Shown piece by piece: positions 9,440 to 18,921 of a stretch of DNA of 64,000 nt. Each line of letters opens with the position of its first letter. Positions within the stretch are counted from its first letter, which is position 1. Made by a program: the position numbers and the translations under genes. This stretch comes from Bradyrhizobium sp. 139 (lineage in GTDB: Bacteria > Pseudomonadota > Alphaproteobacteria > Rhizobiales > Xanthobacteraceae): contig NZ_JADPKS010000116.1 of the NCBI RefSeq assembly GCF_023074175.1, positions 1 to 64,000 of the forward strand, given 5' to 3'. The notes beneath the pieces are model-generated. The model was not told the origin of the DNA and ran no database searches. It worked only from the letters and a program-made list of their open reading frames with translations.

Positions 9440-9757
9440 TTTCGGACTATACCCGATAACCCAAGAAGTATCCTCCAGTGCCGCCTAAGGGTTTGAACGC
9501 CGCCAATTGCGCAGCGACGCCTTTGGCGTCGATACGAACGGTAGGACAAGGGTAGAAGGCCGCCCCCCATTGTCCGCGGCACATAAAGACCCGTGTAACC
9601 ACGAGCCAGCAGGCGTAACCCGAGTTCTGAATCCTCCGTCAGGCACCATTCTGCCCATCCCCCGACCCTTTCGAGCGCATGGCGGCTCACAAGGCACATC
9701 GTGCCGTGCAGCAGAATGGCATTTCTGGTATGGCGGAGCTTCATGCCCACGGTAAAA
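9440..9757 (-). pseudogene. Fragment of a family 2 glycosyltransferase (beta-glucan/cellulose synthase type)
   Basis: About 100 residues read FFTVGMKLRHTRNAILLHGTM, then ALERVGGWAEWCLTEDSELGLRLLARGY, YVPRTMGGGLLP and a QRRRC block matching QxxRW. These match the TED/QxxRW region of processive GT2 enzymes such as cyclic beta-glucan synthases. Everything upstream is missing; the frame is joined directly to a broken integrase at about 9757. It is a displaced fragment, not a functional enzyme. Confidence 0.6.
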
Positions 9758-11300
9758 AACTGCCGGTAACGGCCCCACCATTTCGCCCAAGCCTTGCGCC
9801 CGCCGCGTTGATCAGGCGCAACAGCGGGAAATAGCCACGCGTTCTCGCCTTCCTCCGTATTGCGCTGAGCGACATATTCGAGAAAGCCGAGTTGGATAAT
9901 CTGCGGGTGCAGTGGGACGACGCGCTCCCCAGCATCACTCTTAACGCGCTTGCCTGCGGCGGCCTCGCGCGCGATCGACATAAGCGACGTATCCGTTTCG
10001 GCGTCTTCCCTGATGTCGGACACACGTAGCGAGGCGAGCTCATTCTGTCGTGCGCCCATGAACACCGCGAGTAGCGGAAGCCATACCGCAGTTGCGCCCT
10101 TCCCTGCTTCTGGAATTGCGTGCTCGGTGAAGAGCGCCGCATCGAACACGGCCTGTAGCCCGTGAGGATCGAAAGCGTCACGCGTTGATCTCGTACCCTC
10201 AACTCGCAGGTTCTTGAACGGGTCGGTCTCAGGCACCTCATCAGGCACCAATCCGTGCCGGAAGCCCCAGCCAATGATGGCCTGCATGGCGCCGAGCTGC
10301 TTGTTGACGGTCCCTGCGGAGACTTTCGGAGCTTGGGGGTGCTCTTGGGCCTACTGGCGCAGCTCCAGCAATCCTGCGTTTAGCAGCGGCCCACTGCGTG
10401 TCTTGGGCACCTGCCGTAGAGCATCACGGAATTGACTGGCATGCGAGCGCTTGATGCCCGCGATGGGCAGGTCACCGTGCATCTCTATGAACATGTCGAT
10501 GGGACGGGTGTACTCGTGAACGCCGTCCTCGGGACGCTCGCGCTCCTTCTTCCACCCTCCAAGGCCTCCCGGAGCGTACCTCCCGATGCTGGGGCGCTCA
10601 CAGGGCCTACTGTAAACGGGGGTGTCTCCACTGGATCGCCCGCGTTCCGCCGCGCGATGTCCCTGAGCGCCTTCACGCGAGCTGTGAGCACGGCCATTCC
10701 CAGCCGCCTGTACGACTGGCTCTTGCCGTCCAAGTTCAGCTGAAACTCTTCCAGCAATTCCTGTGCGTCCGAACGCACATGGGTGATGTCGCCTTTGGAG
10801 AGCGCTGACCTAGCATCAGGCAGGCTCTCGGCTAACGCGTGCTCGCGCTTGAACACCTCACGGTCGGACAAGCCCGCTTCAGGCAGGTCACCGACTTTGA
10901 ACGGTGTGTTGAACTCTAGGCCAGCAGCAGCAAGCTGAGCCGCAACACTCTGAAAGATCGGCTCCGAGCCTGCCCCTTCCTGCCGCTCCTCCTCGTCAGC
11001 GGCCAAGAGCGAGGCATAGTAATGTTCGGCCATTAGCTTGATCTGTGCATCAGTGATGGACGCTACTCCGGGACGTTGTTTGAGCAGCGCCTCAGCACTG
11101 GCAAGCGTCCGATTGAAGTCCGCCAAGACGTGCGTGGCAGCAACGTTCGCCTCCTTCAGCACCTTGGTGCCGAGGGACTTCTTGAGGAAGACCTGCTTGG
11201 GTTTCTCGGAGTTGAGGACACGCGCGACGGCTTCTTGGAGGCGTTCAGGCACCTTCCGCTGAGCGTAGTACGTCCCGTGTCTGTCCTTGATCAGTCCCAT
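9758..11300 (-). pseudogene. Broken tyrosine recombinase (phage-type integrase)
   Basis: The N-terminal part (start near 11300: MGLIKDRHGTYYAQRKVPER) is a DUF6538-like arm, and the catalytic part includes FMGARQNELASLRVSDI (first catalytic Arg). The frame breaks near 10560; the other frame continues GWKKERERPEDGVHEYTR and meets an in-frame TAG near 10350. The C-terminal HxxR and Tyr region is replaced by a glycosyltransferase fragment at about 9757. Such integrases drive islands in and out of chromosomes; this copy cannot be active. Confidence 0.7.
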
Positions 11301-11655
11301 CAACGCGCGCATCAAAGCTACGACCTAGTGCTGAGGCCAAACACATACGAGGCAGGTGTCGATGATGAATGGAAGAATGGTTCCCGGCTGTGAAAACTCT
11401 CGATCGCAAAACTCGACGGGTGGCTCGCGACATGCGGAGCTCACAATCTGTGTTAGCTTGCTGAAGAGAGGACTTCCCGGCCGTATCGGCGCCTCATCGG
11501 CAGATAGGCCCAATCCGTTGTGGTGCTTTCTGGTGGGCAACTTTGTACCGATGCCGCCACCGGCCTGCTTTGCCGTGCTGGCCTTGATATAGATCTTAAG
11601 GCCATTTATCAGCAAGAAGTCAGCACGTGGCGTCGCTGCGATCGATCGCCCAGCC

Positions 11656-11841
11656 TCACGCGCCGTCCTCTCGAGTCTTGGTTTGCGCGTCATAGATTCC
11701 GACTCGCAGCATGGGAAACCGCTCCTTCAGCTCGCGCGCGCCGGGTTTGGCCCCGTCTCTCGTCGCAAATTCAATCTTGAGTCGCCCATCGATTTCGAGT
11801 GCGTAACCTGAAACCGGCAATTCACGGGCGATAGCGACCAT
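11656..11841 (-). CDS. Small hypothetical protein
   Basis: A 61-aa open frame beginning MVAIARELPVSGYALEIDGR with a later KERFPMLRVGIYDA segment. I recall short proteins of this pattern as common conserved hypotheticals in Bradyrhizobium. No function is known to me. It has no partner genes nearby. Confidence 0.55.
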   Translation of the reverse strand: MVAIARELPVSGYALEIDGRLKIEFATRDGAKPGARELKERFPMLRVGIYDAQTKTREDGA

Positions 11842-12216
11842 CTTTTTCCTTTAGCGACAGTAAGAAGACGAGGTCGACTACTTTCCGATTCGCGCAAATC
11901 GCGCCAGCTCAGTCCTATGGTGAGTAACGTTTTCAACTGTTGAAATTCGCGATCTGCTGCATGAAGGTGAAGACTTTGCATTCTCGACTGGGGCCAAGGG
12001 CACTCGCAATCGGAACTTCGCGGGTCGATGCCGACCACGTTGATCATGATGACGTGGCGCTCGGGGGCGGCGGCTACACCGTCACATTTCACAAGAAAGC
12101 CGCCATTCAACTCATTTTCGAGAGAGCTTGAATCGTACGTAGCGTCATATTGTACGCTATCGATTGCGTAGAGTTTCGCTTCGGTTGCGCATTTGGGACG
12201 ACATTTATCGCGGACG

Positions 12217-12258
12217 TGTCGAGTTATGGACAGTACCGCCAATGGCATGAGTGATGCT
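12217..12258 (+). promoter_or_regulatory. Possible -24/-12 promoter with adjacent TGT-N10-ACA site
   Basis: TGGCATGAGTGATGCT at 12243-12258 keeps the GG-N10-GC spacing of a sigma-54 promoter, with one mismatch in the -12 box. TGT-N10-ACA stands at 12217-12232. The two are only 10 bp apart, closer than the usual ~100 bp, so the pair may be chance. The radical SAM gene starts about 200 bp downstream. Confidence 0.3.
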
Positions 12259-12456
12259 TGTTGGAATAAACGAGAGGTTAGACGAACCCCATCGACGCAT
12301 GTGCATTCGGCAGCCGTCCAATCCTGTTGGACCTGGGGTGCTATGGGGAGAGAGCCGTGGCGCATTCTTCATCTGTCGCGACCGCGCTTGCGACCGTGCC
12401 GAGTCGCGCTGGTGGACGACGAATCGAGAACTGAAGCATGAGCGAACCGGCATGAG

Positions 12457-13371
12457 ATGCAAATCGACGGTCCCCTCAAGATCTCTTTGTTCCAAACGCG
12501 GAGCGCGGAAGTGGACATTATAGAATCGATGACTCTACAGGAGCTGCGCTCTGCAATCAGTGGCGGCAGAGTCTTGGAGATAACTACGACAACGGGCTGT
12601 GTCGTCGGATGTTCTTATTGCCCGCAGGACAAGTTTGCCAAACGGCAAAGAGCGATATCCGACGTGAAGCATCTTTCTCTTCAAGATTTCAAGCGATGTC
12701 TGGCGCGCGTACCAGCAGCTGTCGACATCAGCTTTTCCGGGTATTCGGAGCCTTGGCTTAATCCGGCTTGCACCGAAATGGTTGAGCATGCCTATGCGTG
12801 TGGCCATGCAATCCGAATTTTCACAACCCTGGTGGGAATGAACGGGCGGGATCTAAGACGCTTGCGTGCGCTGCAGTTCCGCGTTTTCCTGGTGCATGTT
12901 TTTGATGACGGCACGCACATGGATAGTGGTCTCGTCAGGCGCAACTATGTCGATTTGATGCGCCAACTTGTCGATGCCGACATTTCATCGTTGCTCTTCA
13001 TAGTCATGGGCGAGATGCATCCCGAACTTGTCGGCATAATTCCTGACGAAGCGCTGGTTCGCTCGCGTCCGCCGCGCAGCAGGGCTGGCAACGGCGAGAA
13101 GATGGTTGGAGCGCGGCAGCCAATTGTTGGAGCACTGACATGTCCTGACGAACGGCAATATCGTAATGTTCTTCTCCCAAACGGCGACGTTACTTTCTGC
13201 TGCATGGATTTTGAGCGACGACACGTTTTGGGCAACCTCCTCCGCGACAGGTACAAGGATCTCTTCGAGGGGGCAGCTTTTTGCAACATTGCCGATCGCA
13301 TGAACGGAACGGACGGCTTTCTGCTTTGTCGATCGTGTGAATTCGCCGAACCAATAACGTCGGAATTCTGA
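12457..13371 (+). CDS. Radical SAM/SPASM-type protein
   Basis: A 304-aa protein with the radical SAM cluster motif CxxxCxxC in TTTGCVVGCSYCPQD (near residue 50) and a C-terminal SPASM-like set of cysteines (FCCMDFERRHVLGN and LCRSCEF). Such enzymes use S-adenosylmethionine and a [4Fe-4S] cluster for radical chemistry, often peptide or sugar modification. The substrate is unknown; no precursor peptide or partner is visible nearby. The ATG at 12457 gives full length; a downstream ATG at 12529 is possible. The frame is intact inside a decayed area, which argues for selection. Confidence 0.75.
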   Translation: MQIDGPLKISLFQTRSAEVDIIESMTLQELRSAISGGRVLEITTTTGCVVGCSYCPQDKFAKRQRAISDVKHLSLQDFKRCLARVPAAVDISFSGYSEPWLNPACTEMVEHAYACGHAIRIFTTLVGMNGRDLRRLRALQFRVFLVHVFDDGTHMDSGLVRRNYVDLMRQLVDADISSLLFIVMGEMHPELVGIIPDEALVRSRPPRSRAGNGEKMVGARQPIVGALTCPDERQYRNVLLPNGDVTFCCMDFERRHVLGNLLRDRYKDLFEGAAFCNIADRMNGTDGFLLCRSCEFAEPITSEF

Positions 13372-13414
13372 TCTTTGAGAGAAGTTGACCCCTGCTCGAA
13401 GCAAATCGCGAACC

Positions 13415-13469
13415 CTGGCAAGGACGACCTTCCAGCTCATCACCACATCAGCCGCGGGGACGACCCTGC
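13415..13469 (+). promoter_or_regulatory. Guanidine-II (mini-ykkC) riboswitch
   Basis: Two tandem hairpins each carry an ACGA loop. The first, 13415-13435, pairs CTGG/CCAG and AAGG/CCTT around ACGA with one bulged C. The second, 13454-13469, pairs GCGGGG/CCCTGC around ACGA. Two hairpins with ACGR loops just ahead of a Shine-Dalgarno (GGAGGG, 13477-13482) and an SMR exporter are the hallmark of the mini-ykkC RNA, which frees the ribosome site when guanidinium binds. The match in structure and context is strong. Confidence 0.85.
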
Positions 13470-13487
13470 CATGAACGGAGGGCCGCC

Positions 13488-13802
13488 GTGGCCTGGAGCA
13501 TTTTGTTGGTCGCCGGCCTGCTGGAGGTCGCCTGGGCAATCGGCCTCAAATACACCGAGGGCTTTACCAAGCCCGTTCCATCCGTGCTCACGCTCGCGGC
13601 CATGGCCGGCAGCGTGATCCTGCTCGGCCTTGCTCTAAAGACGCTGCCCATTGGAACTGCTTATGCGGTCTGGACCGGCATCGGTGCGGTCGGCACCGCA
13701 GCGCTCGGGATCATCCTGTTCGGAGAACCGGCCGCCGCGTTTCGCCTTGCCAGCATCGGCCTGATCGTCGCCGGCATTGTCGGGCTGAAGCTCGTGTCCT
13801 GA
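13488..13802 (+). CDS. sugE: SugE/Gdx small multidrug-resistance type guanidinium exporter
   Basis: A 104-aa, four-helix membrane protein of the SMR family (MAWSILLVAGLLEVAWAIGLK). The Glu in LLEVAWAIGLKY is the conserved membrane carboxylate, and the AWAIGLKYTEGF pattern is of the SugE/Gdx subgroup. Known members export guanidinium in exchange for protons. The GTG start sits 5 bp after a GGAGGG ribosome site, just downstream of the guanidine-II riboswitch, which independently supports the substrate. Confidence 0.9.
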   Translation: MAWSILLVAGLLEVAWAIGLKYTEGFTKPVPSVLTLAAMAGSVILLGLALKTLPIGTAYAVWTGIGAVGTAALGIILFGEPAAAFRLASIGLIVAGIVGLKLVS

Positions 13803-15654
13803 CGAAAACATCGAAAGCATTGACCCCACCAGGTCAGCGCCGCAACGATCGCCGAGGGCGGCACGTAGTTCTCCAGGCATAGACGATCGAGCTGGCCACG
13901 TTCCAGCCGCACCGCCGAGGGGCGCGGCGCCGACAATGGCGAGGAAAGTCGCCAAGAACAACACGCTGATGCAAGGCCTCTGGGCCGAGACCGTCTGGCT
14001 GCGACCTGGTCGTGACGCGACGCGGACGATACGCCAGCCGCCCATCAGGGTCCCACCGGCATCGCGTCTGGCACAATAACACCACCCAGAACGGCACGAA
14101 CAATTCGCCGCTGAGTATAGAACGGCAATGAAGCTATGCTGGCTGACCTCCGGGCGACGGTCAAGAAAGGTCGCTTGCCGGAGTTATACGATGCCTGATC
14201 TCCGGAGCAGCAGGGGAGAAGATCCAGACCGGCAGATCGTGTTCGTTTGCTCCGAACTGCTTCCGACCATCCCGCGTCGGCACCATCAGGGACTGCCGAC
14301 CAGTTCATCTCTTAGTTCGCAGTCAGGTGAGCTTGCGATCTCTGACTGAGCTCAGCTCCGCGCCTCGAATTACCGGTGCGACTTCATTGTGTGGTTGCAA
14401 AGAAGCTCGATCACCCAATCTCTTTCGCAGGAGCGTTCATGAAATCATCGAACTGGCGGTGCCGGCGCACGGTGTTCGACCTCAGACCCGCGGCTTGTTT
14501 GAACAACGACCGCTATTGTCGCGTAGACGACATCGCGATCGAAAACGCCGGGAGCTTGTATCGTGCCCGTCGGCACAGAGTCTGCACCCCACGAGGGCAT
14601 GGGAGCGACGCTGCGAGTTCAGTGGCTCACGCTTCGTTCTGGAAGGCGCGCACTTCGTGTTCGGAAGATGATATGCGATCTGACGTTCTTGTTCAGGCTG
14701 CCGCAGCAGTTGCGCTCGTCGCATGCGGTGTTGCTCATTCAGCGGATCTCAGCCAGTTGTCAGCGAGCCATGCTGTTTCCAACCGCACGAACAGCTGCAT
14801 TGTCTTCTGTGGCATTGTTGTGATCGGCCCCGGCAAGGCAGGTCGACACGTCTTTGTCAGCGAAACCGCACGTGTCGTGTTAAGCTTCTTACCCGCCCGG
14901 CCAAATTCTGGCGTATATCGGAGCAGCCGTGGCTTGAAAAGGCAATCGCGGCCGATATCGCCAACAGCAGCGAAGTCCGGGAAGGGACCTATGCGACGTT
15001 CCCGCGGCAAAGGGCGCAATTCGATTACCGTCGTTTCGATGGGCCCCGCGGAGCCGGCGTTGAGCAAGCGCTCACACCGGCTTGGTCCATCAGATTTGAG
15101 TGCGAGTGTATGAGTTTTGGTGGGACAGCATCTGGCGACCTCTGGGAATCAAGCTGCGAGCCCTGGGTATGTCAAAACCTGAAAACTCGAGTCGAATGGA
15201 GTAGAGGCAGGCTGCATCCCAAGCCACATTCGTGTTGCCTACCATGCCCAGTGGTGCCTTGAACGCCACTGGCCTTCTTTCTTCCGCTCAACCTGTACCC
15301 GGCGGAATCTGATTGTTTTTTCCGTGCCACGCCTTTGTCTCTTTTAGGCTCCGGAGATCCCGCCATTCTTCCGAGGTAAATGCGGCTCTCTCTCGAACTC
15401 AAAAGGCGCCGCCTTGGCATGACCGCGAGTCCATGGTTCCCAAGAATTACGCCGAGAACGATGGCGTTCCTGCGGAGCTCGCGATTTCTGTCTTGCGACT
15501 TTTGCGCTTATGAGAGGTTGAGACCATCTTACTCCTTTGAGCATGGTTGGGCGGCAGTGGTAAGCTTGCTCACTCCGGTCGACGCCAGCTCGCCCGTGAC
15601 TTTCACCTTGTGCGGAACCGACTCTGGCATATATTCTGGTGTCGGGAATACGAG
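13803..15654. other. Gene-poor stretch, no supported gene
   Basis: About 1.85 kb with only short overlapping frames. A segment at about 14673 encodes a signal-peptide-like start (MRSDVLVQAAAAVALVACGVAHSADL) that soon loses coherence, perhaps the relic of an exported protein. Confidence 0.4.
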
Positions 15655-16176
15655 TCAAGGATGAGCATTCGCGTCGTCAGAACAGCTGGCTGGTCGACCA
15701 CCTAACCGAATGCAAGCTCGATATAGCCAAGGTACGGCAAAGCTGCCCGCCCACAAGCCCAGTCCGGCACGATCGGCCGCACGTTGCGCAGCGTGGTATC
15801 GTCCTCTGGAGTATTGCGTCCAATCGAGCACGAGACCGTTACGCACCAACCATTCTCCGAGATCGATGCCATCAGCTGAACAGGTCGCCATCGTCCGTCC
15901 ACACTCATCCTTCAGGACTGACAGGCAACTGACTTCGCGTTCTGCAATGAAGTTTTCAAGATCGCTCGCGGCCCTGAGGCCACATCGATATGGATTAACG
16001 TTGATATCTCGGCACATTTGAGTCTTGTCCGGCGCGTCGATGCCCCAGAGCCGAACGCGTGTCCCGTGAATTTCAAGGGTGTCGGTGCTGATGACCTTTG
16101 CCGGCCCCGTCAATTCGCCGGCAAACACGATGCTGCACAGTGCGAGCATGGTCAACACCACGATCAATCCATACAT
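15655..16176 (-). CDS. Secreted thermonuclease-like (SNase) protein
   Basis: A 173-aa protein with an N-terminal signal sequence (MYGLIVVLTMLALCSIVFAG) and an SNase-like OB-fold: VISTDTLEIHGTRVRLWGIDAPD (Arg and Asp of the active site region), YRCGLRAASDLENFI and GRTMATCSADGIDLGEWLVRNGLVLDW. Members cleave DNA or RNA with Ca2+, probably in the periplasm or outside. Its start overlaps the end of the upstream ORF by 13 nt, suggesting a shared transcript. Confidence 0.8.
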   Translation of the reverse strand: MYGLIVVLTMLALCSIVFAGELTGPAKVISTDTLEIHGTRVRLWGIDAPDKTQMCRDINVNPYRCGLRAASDLENFIAEREVSCLSVLKDECGRTMATCSADGIDLGEWLVRNGLVLDWTQYSRGRYHAAQRAADRAGLGLWAGSFAVPWLYRACIRLGGRPASCSDDANAHP

Positions 16177-16703
16177 GGCGATCTTCTTTGTCGAACTTCG
16201 AACATTCCTGTCGAGTGCAGCAGAGCATGGGAAACCGCCGAACGGCGGTCCATCGCGGCTGTGCTGAGGAGGGTGCTAATGTTGCATGGATAAGCTCGTT
16301 CGACGGATGACTCCCAGTGTATCAGCAGCGCAAGACGCCCCTCGTGTCCAACCTCGCCCCCGATGCTCTGCGACCAGGCTGCTGCCCTGACCGCATCCCG
16401 CCATTCCTCCACGTCGTGGCGGCAGTTCGCCTTGGCCGCATCACGCACCAGCAGGTCGAACTCGGTAGTGCGCGTCCGCTCACTAGCGACCGGGCCGGCG
16501 CAGACCGCCGGCCGCAAGTCGGCGAGAAATGATTTCCTGGTCGCCTTGTGCGGAATGAGCATAAGCTCGACCCCCTCACTGCCACGGATAGCAGCGAGCG
16601 CGCGTCGCCCGGGATCGCTGCTCCGGCTGCTATCGGGGAAAGCGTACGCATCGCTTGAGCAAACGGGCGACATGGCGGCCATCGTTGCTATCGACAGCAA
16701 CAT
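16164..16703 (-). CDS. Possible exported protein of unknown function
   Basis: A 179-aa frame starting MLLSIATMAAMSPVCSSDAYA, which looks like a signal peptide, then a soluble region containing RKSFLADLRPAVCAG and EFDLLVRDAAKANCRHDVEEWRDAV. It lies between the CbiM relic and the nuclease and overlaps the latter. The frame continues upstream into the CbiM C-terminus without a stop, so the true start is uncertain. No domain recognised. Confidence 0.4.
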   Translation of the reverse strand: MLLSIATMAAMSPVCSSDAYAFPDSSRSSDPGRRALAAIRGSEGVELMLIPHKATRKSFLADLRPAVCAGPVASERTRTTEFDLLVRDAAKANCRHDVEEWRDAVRAAAWSQSIGGEVGHEGRLALLIHWESSVERAYPCNISTLLSTAAMDRRSAVSHALLHSTGMFEVRQRRSPCMD

Positions 16704-17374
16704 GCCTTCTGGGAGCGGTGGGCGACAGATCCCCTCGCACTCACGCCGCCCAATTTGTTTCGCGAGCGCCAGCACGGCCAGATCAGCCACCGGCTCGACC
16801 AAGGCCACAACTGCATAGGAAACCGCGAACGATGCGACGTTACTGAGGTTGGCGGCGCCGAAGCCCGCGCCATAGAGCGCCCAAAACGCGACCCAGACCA
16901 CGATACAGATTGATACGCAGTCGAGAGCGCACGCGCCTTACGGTACCGCAGATCGCGATAGGCGGCCTTGGATGGAATGAGCCGCTTGGCGAGCGCCCGG
17001 ATCGCAAACAGTGGCACTAGAAGCGTCGTGACATTCATACCATATTGCGGCAGGTCGGTCGAAACAAAGAGGACGTCTTGCGGCAAGAGGCCGAGCGCAA
17101 GACCAGAGGCAGCCGGCGCCGCGCCGAACAACAGGAACAGCGTCGAGCCCCGGACGAAGTGCACTTCGGAGACCCCAACCGCAAAGTGCGGCAGGATTTC
17201 GAAAAACGTGAACACAAGGCCCGTCGCGGCGATGGCTTGCATAGCAAATGACAGAGCGCCCCGCTCGCGTATGGCCTCGACCACAAGCTTGGCGACGACG
17301 CAGCCCATCGCAATGCCTGTCGCGCAGGTCAACACGAGCTTGGCGCCTGTTACTATTCCCGGTTCGATATGCAT
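16704..17374 (-). pseudogene. cbiM: Frameshifted CbiM-type cobalt transport permease
   Basis: The first frame (MHIEPGIVTGAKLVLTCATG through DLPQYGMNVTTLLVPLFAIRALAKRLIPS) is the N-terminal two thirds of a CbiM-like energy-coupling-factor membrane subunit. After about 16905 the matching sequence continues in another frame (VVWVAFWALYGAGFGAANLS ... VEPVADLAVLALAK). A single shift near 16905 therefore splits the protein. Such permeases import Co2+ for cobalamin, needed by rhizobia. A cobalamin-riboswitch-like leader precedes it. Confidence 0.6.
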
Positions 17375-17399
17375 GGTCTCAGGTCCTTTCTGCCGTTGT

Positions 17400-17600
17400 A
17401 CTCGGGCCTTGGCTCAAGAATTTGCCGGGACGGTCGTGTGGCTGACGGTTGGAAACGGCACTTCACCTTCCCCACCCTCAGTCCACTGGTAACGTCCTGT
17501 TTTCGCCAGATCGGACCGGGTGTGCACTCCGCTTTCGCTCGGTCTTTGCGACATTTCATAGCAACAGCTATGCCAGCGCCGCTGCCGCGGTTAAGACTCT
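17400..17600 (-). promoter_or_regulatory. Degenerate cobalamin-riboswitch-like leader
   Basis: Reading the minus strand, ACCAGTGGACTGAGGGTGGG is followed by GGGGAAGGTGAAGTGCC and by a B12-box-like GTCAGCCACACGACC (plus-strand 17432-17446), 60 bp upstream of the CbiM start. The order and spacing resemble the 3' half of a cobalamin riboswitch. I could not match the 5' half, so it may be decayed. Confidence 0.4.
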
Positions 17601-17905
17601 GATTGCGCTTTGAAAAGTTCCGCGGCGCGCAAGATTCGCCGTGTTCTGTAGCCGACATGCTCTGGAGGAAATTGAACACACATCGGCCAGTCTTTGGTCA
17701 ACCTGTGCCGTTTCAAATAATCATTTTCGCTCGCCCATTGAAGCGGAAATCCTGAGGCCGCTGGCGCGAAGACACCGGTTCGGCATCAATCTTGCTCGAC
17801 CTTGTTCGAGGACGGCGTCTAGGGCGCAGCCAAATGTTTGGCGGCCGGGGTCGTCGAATTCCTCGAAGAGCTTGCTGGATCGTTCGATTGACCTTGCGGC
17901 CAAGC

Positions 17906-18085
17906 ATGCACGAACATATGGCGACCACCCATCCAAACTGTGGAGCCGGCGTTTGCTGGATCTCAGCATCATCTCTCAGCGACGCGCCCGGCAAATTCCG
18001 CTGCACCATCTGCGACGAAGTTCTGGACGTGTTTCCGGAGGAACGTTATCGGGTCGCAGTGGCGCCAAACCGGATGCAAACGTGA
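17906..18085 (+). CDS. Possible small zinc-ribbon-like protein
   Basis: A short frame (about 59 aa) containing HPNCGAGVC and FRCTICDEVLDVFPEERYRVAVAP, spaced like paired cysteines of a zinc ribbon. It just overlaps the start of the DUF155 gene. It may be real but small; the upstream part of the open frame is not convincing. Confidence 0.4.
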   Translation: MHEHMATTHPNCGAGVCWISASSLSDAPGKFRCTICDEVLDVFPEERYRVAVAPNRMQT

Positions 18086-18921
18086 GCAAGGATCAACTTA
18101 CGCACGGTAAGACTGCCGTCTCCGGACAGACGGCGCCCGCCTCGATGCTGCGCATTCGGGCAGTCATGCTGGGGGATCGCATCAACCCGTCGGCTCTCGA
18201 AATCGGAACGCTGGTGTCCTCGACGCCGGTCGCTTTCCGCATTCATGCGGGCCTGGTCGTGATCTTCCGCTATGGCGTTGTAGTGCTCATCGGGTTGTCG
18301 CCCTCGGAAGAAGCCGCTCTGATCGAAACCCTGATATCGCGGGTCATCGGTGAACTCACCTCCTATGAGGAGGATAGCGCGCAGGCGCAGCTCTGCAACG
18401 ACCAGAGCGCTGAGGTCATCCTGCCGGGCGGGCGGATTTGTCTCAGAAACTTTAGTGACGATCGGCTGCTGCTGATCGCCGATACGCTAGCCAAGAGCAC
18501 GGCGCTGGAGCGAGATGAGCGCCGTGTCGCCGCGGTGTTCGACGTGATCGAACCCTTTGCACGCGAACTAGCCGAGCGCGGCCGGACGCCGCGGGGTCGC
18601 AAGGGTATTCTCCAACTGATCGGCAATGCGCTCCTGGTCCAGCAGCGCGTCGCGGGCCGCATCGCCATTGCCGAAAAGCCCGACGCACTCTGGGAGAAGC
18701 CGGAACTCGAGCGGCTCTATTCGCGTCTGGAAGACGAATACGAACTGAAGGAGCGTCTTGAGATGCTTGAGCGCAAGCTGTCGGCCATCTCCGGAACGGC
18801 TAACGCACTGACGGACATCATTGATACACGGCGCTCGCTGCGTCTTGAGTGGGTTATAGTCGTGCTGATCGTGATGGAAGTTGCAATCGGATGCTTTCAG
18901 ATTATTACAGCAGCTCACTGA
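18082..18921 (+). CDS. RMND1/Sif2-family (DUF155) membrane-anchored protein
   Basis: A 279-aa protein from a GTG at 18082 (or 258 aa from the ATG at 18145). The central region carries DUF155 features: FRYGVVVLIGLSPSEE, the SDDRLLLIADTLAKSTALERDE block and a long helix ending in SLRLEWVIVVLIVMEVAIGCF, a C-terminal membrane segment typical of the family. The yeast and human relatives are mitochondrial inner-membrane proteins supporting translation; the bacterial role is unknown. Length and domain order are normal. Confidence 0.75.
   Translation: MSKDQLTHGKTAVSGQTAPASMLRIRAVMLGDRINPSALEIGTLVSSTPVAFRIHAGLVVIFRYGVVVLIGLSPSEEAALIETLISRVIGELTSYEEDSAQAQLCNDQSAEVILPGGRICLRNFSDDRLLLIADTLAKSTALERDERRVAAVFDVIEPFARELAERGRTPRGRKGILQLIGNALLVQQRVAGRIAIAEKPDALWEKPELERLYSRLEDEYELKERLEMLERKLSAISGTANALTDIIDTRRSLRLEWVIVVLIVMEVAIGCFQIITAAH

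Noticed and set aside
11727..12365. A 212-aa minus-strand open frame
   Set aside because: Composition is irregular, it overlaps the small gene at 11656-11841, and no domain or ribosome site supports it.
14376..15262. Two long overlapping plus-strand frames
   Set aside because: Only the short signal-peptide-like start near 14673 looks protein-like; the rest shifts frame and lacks any motif.
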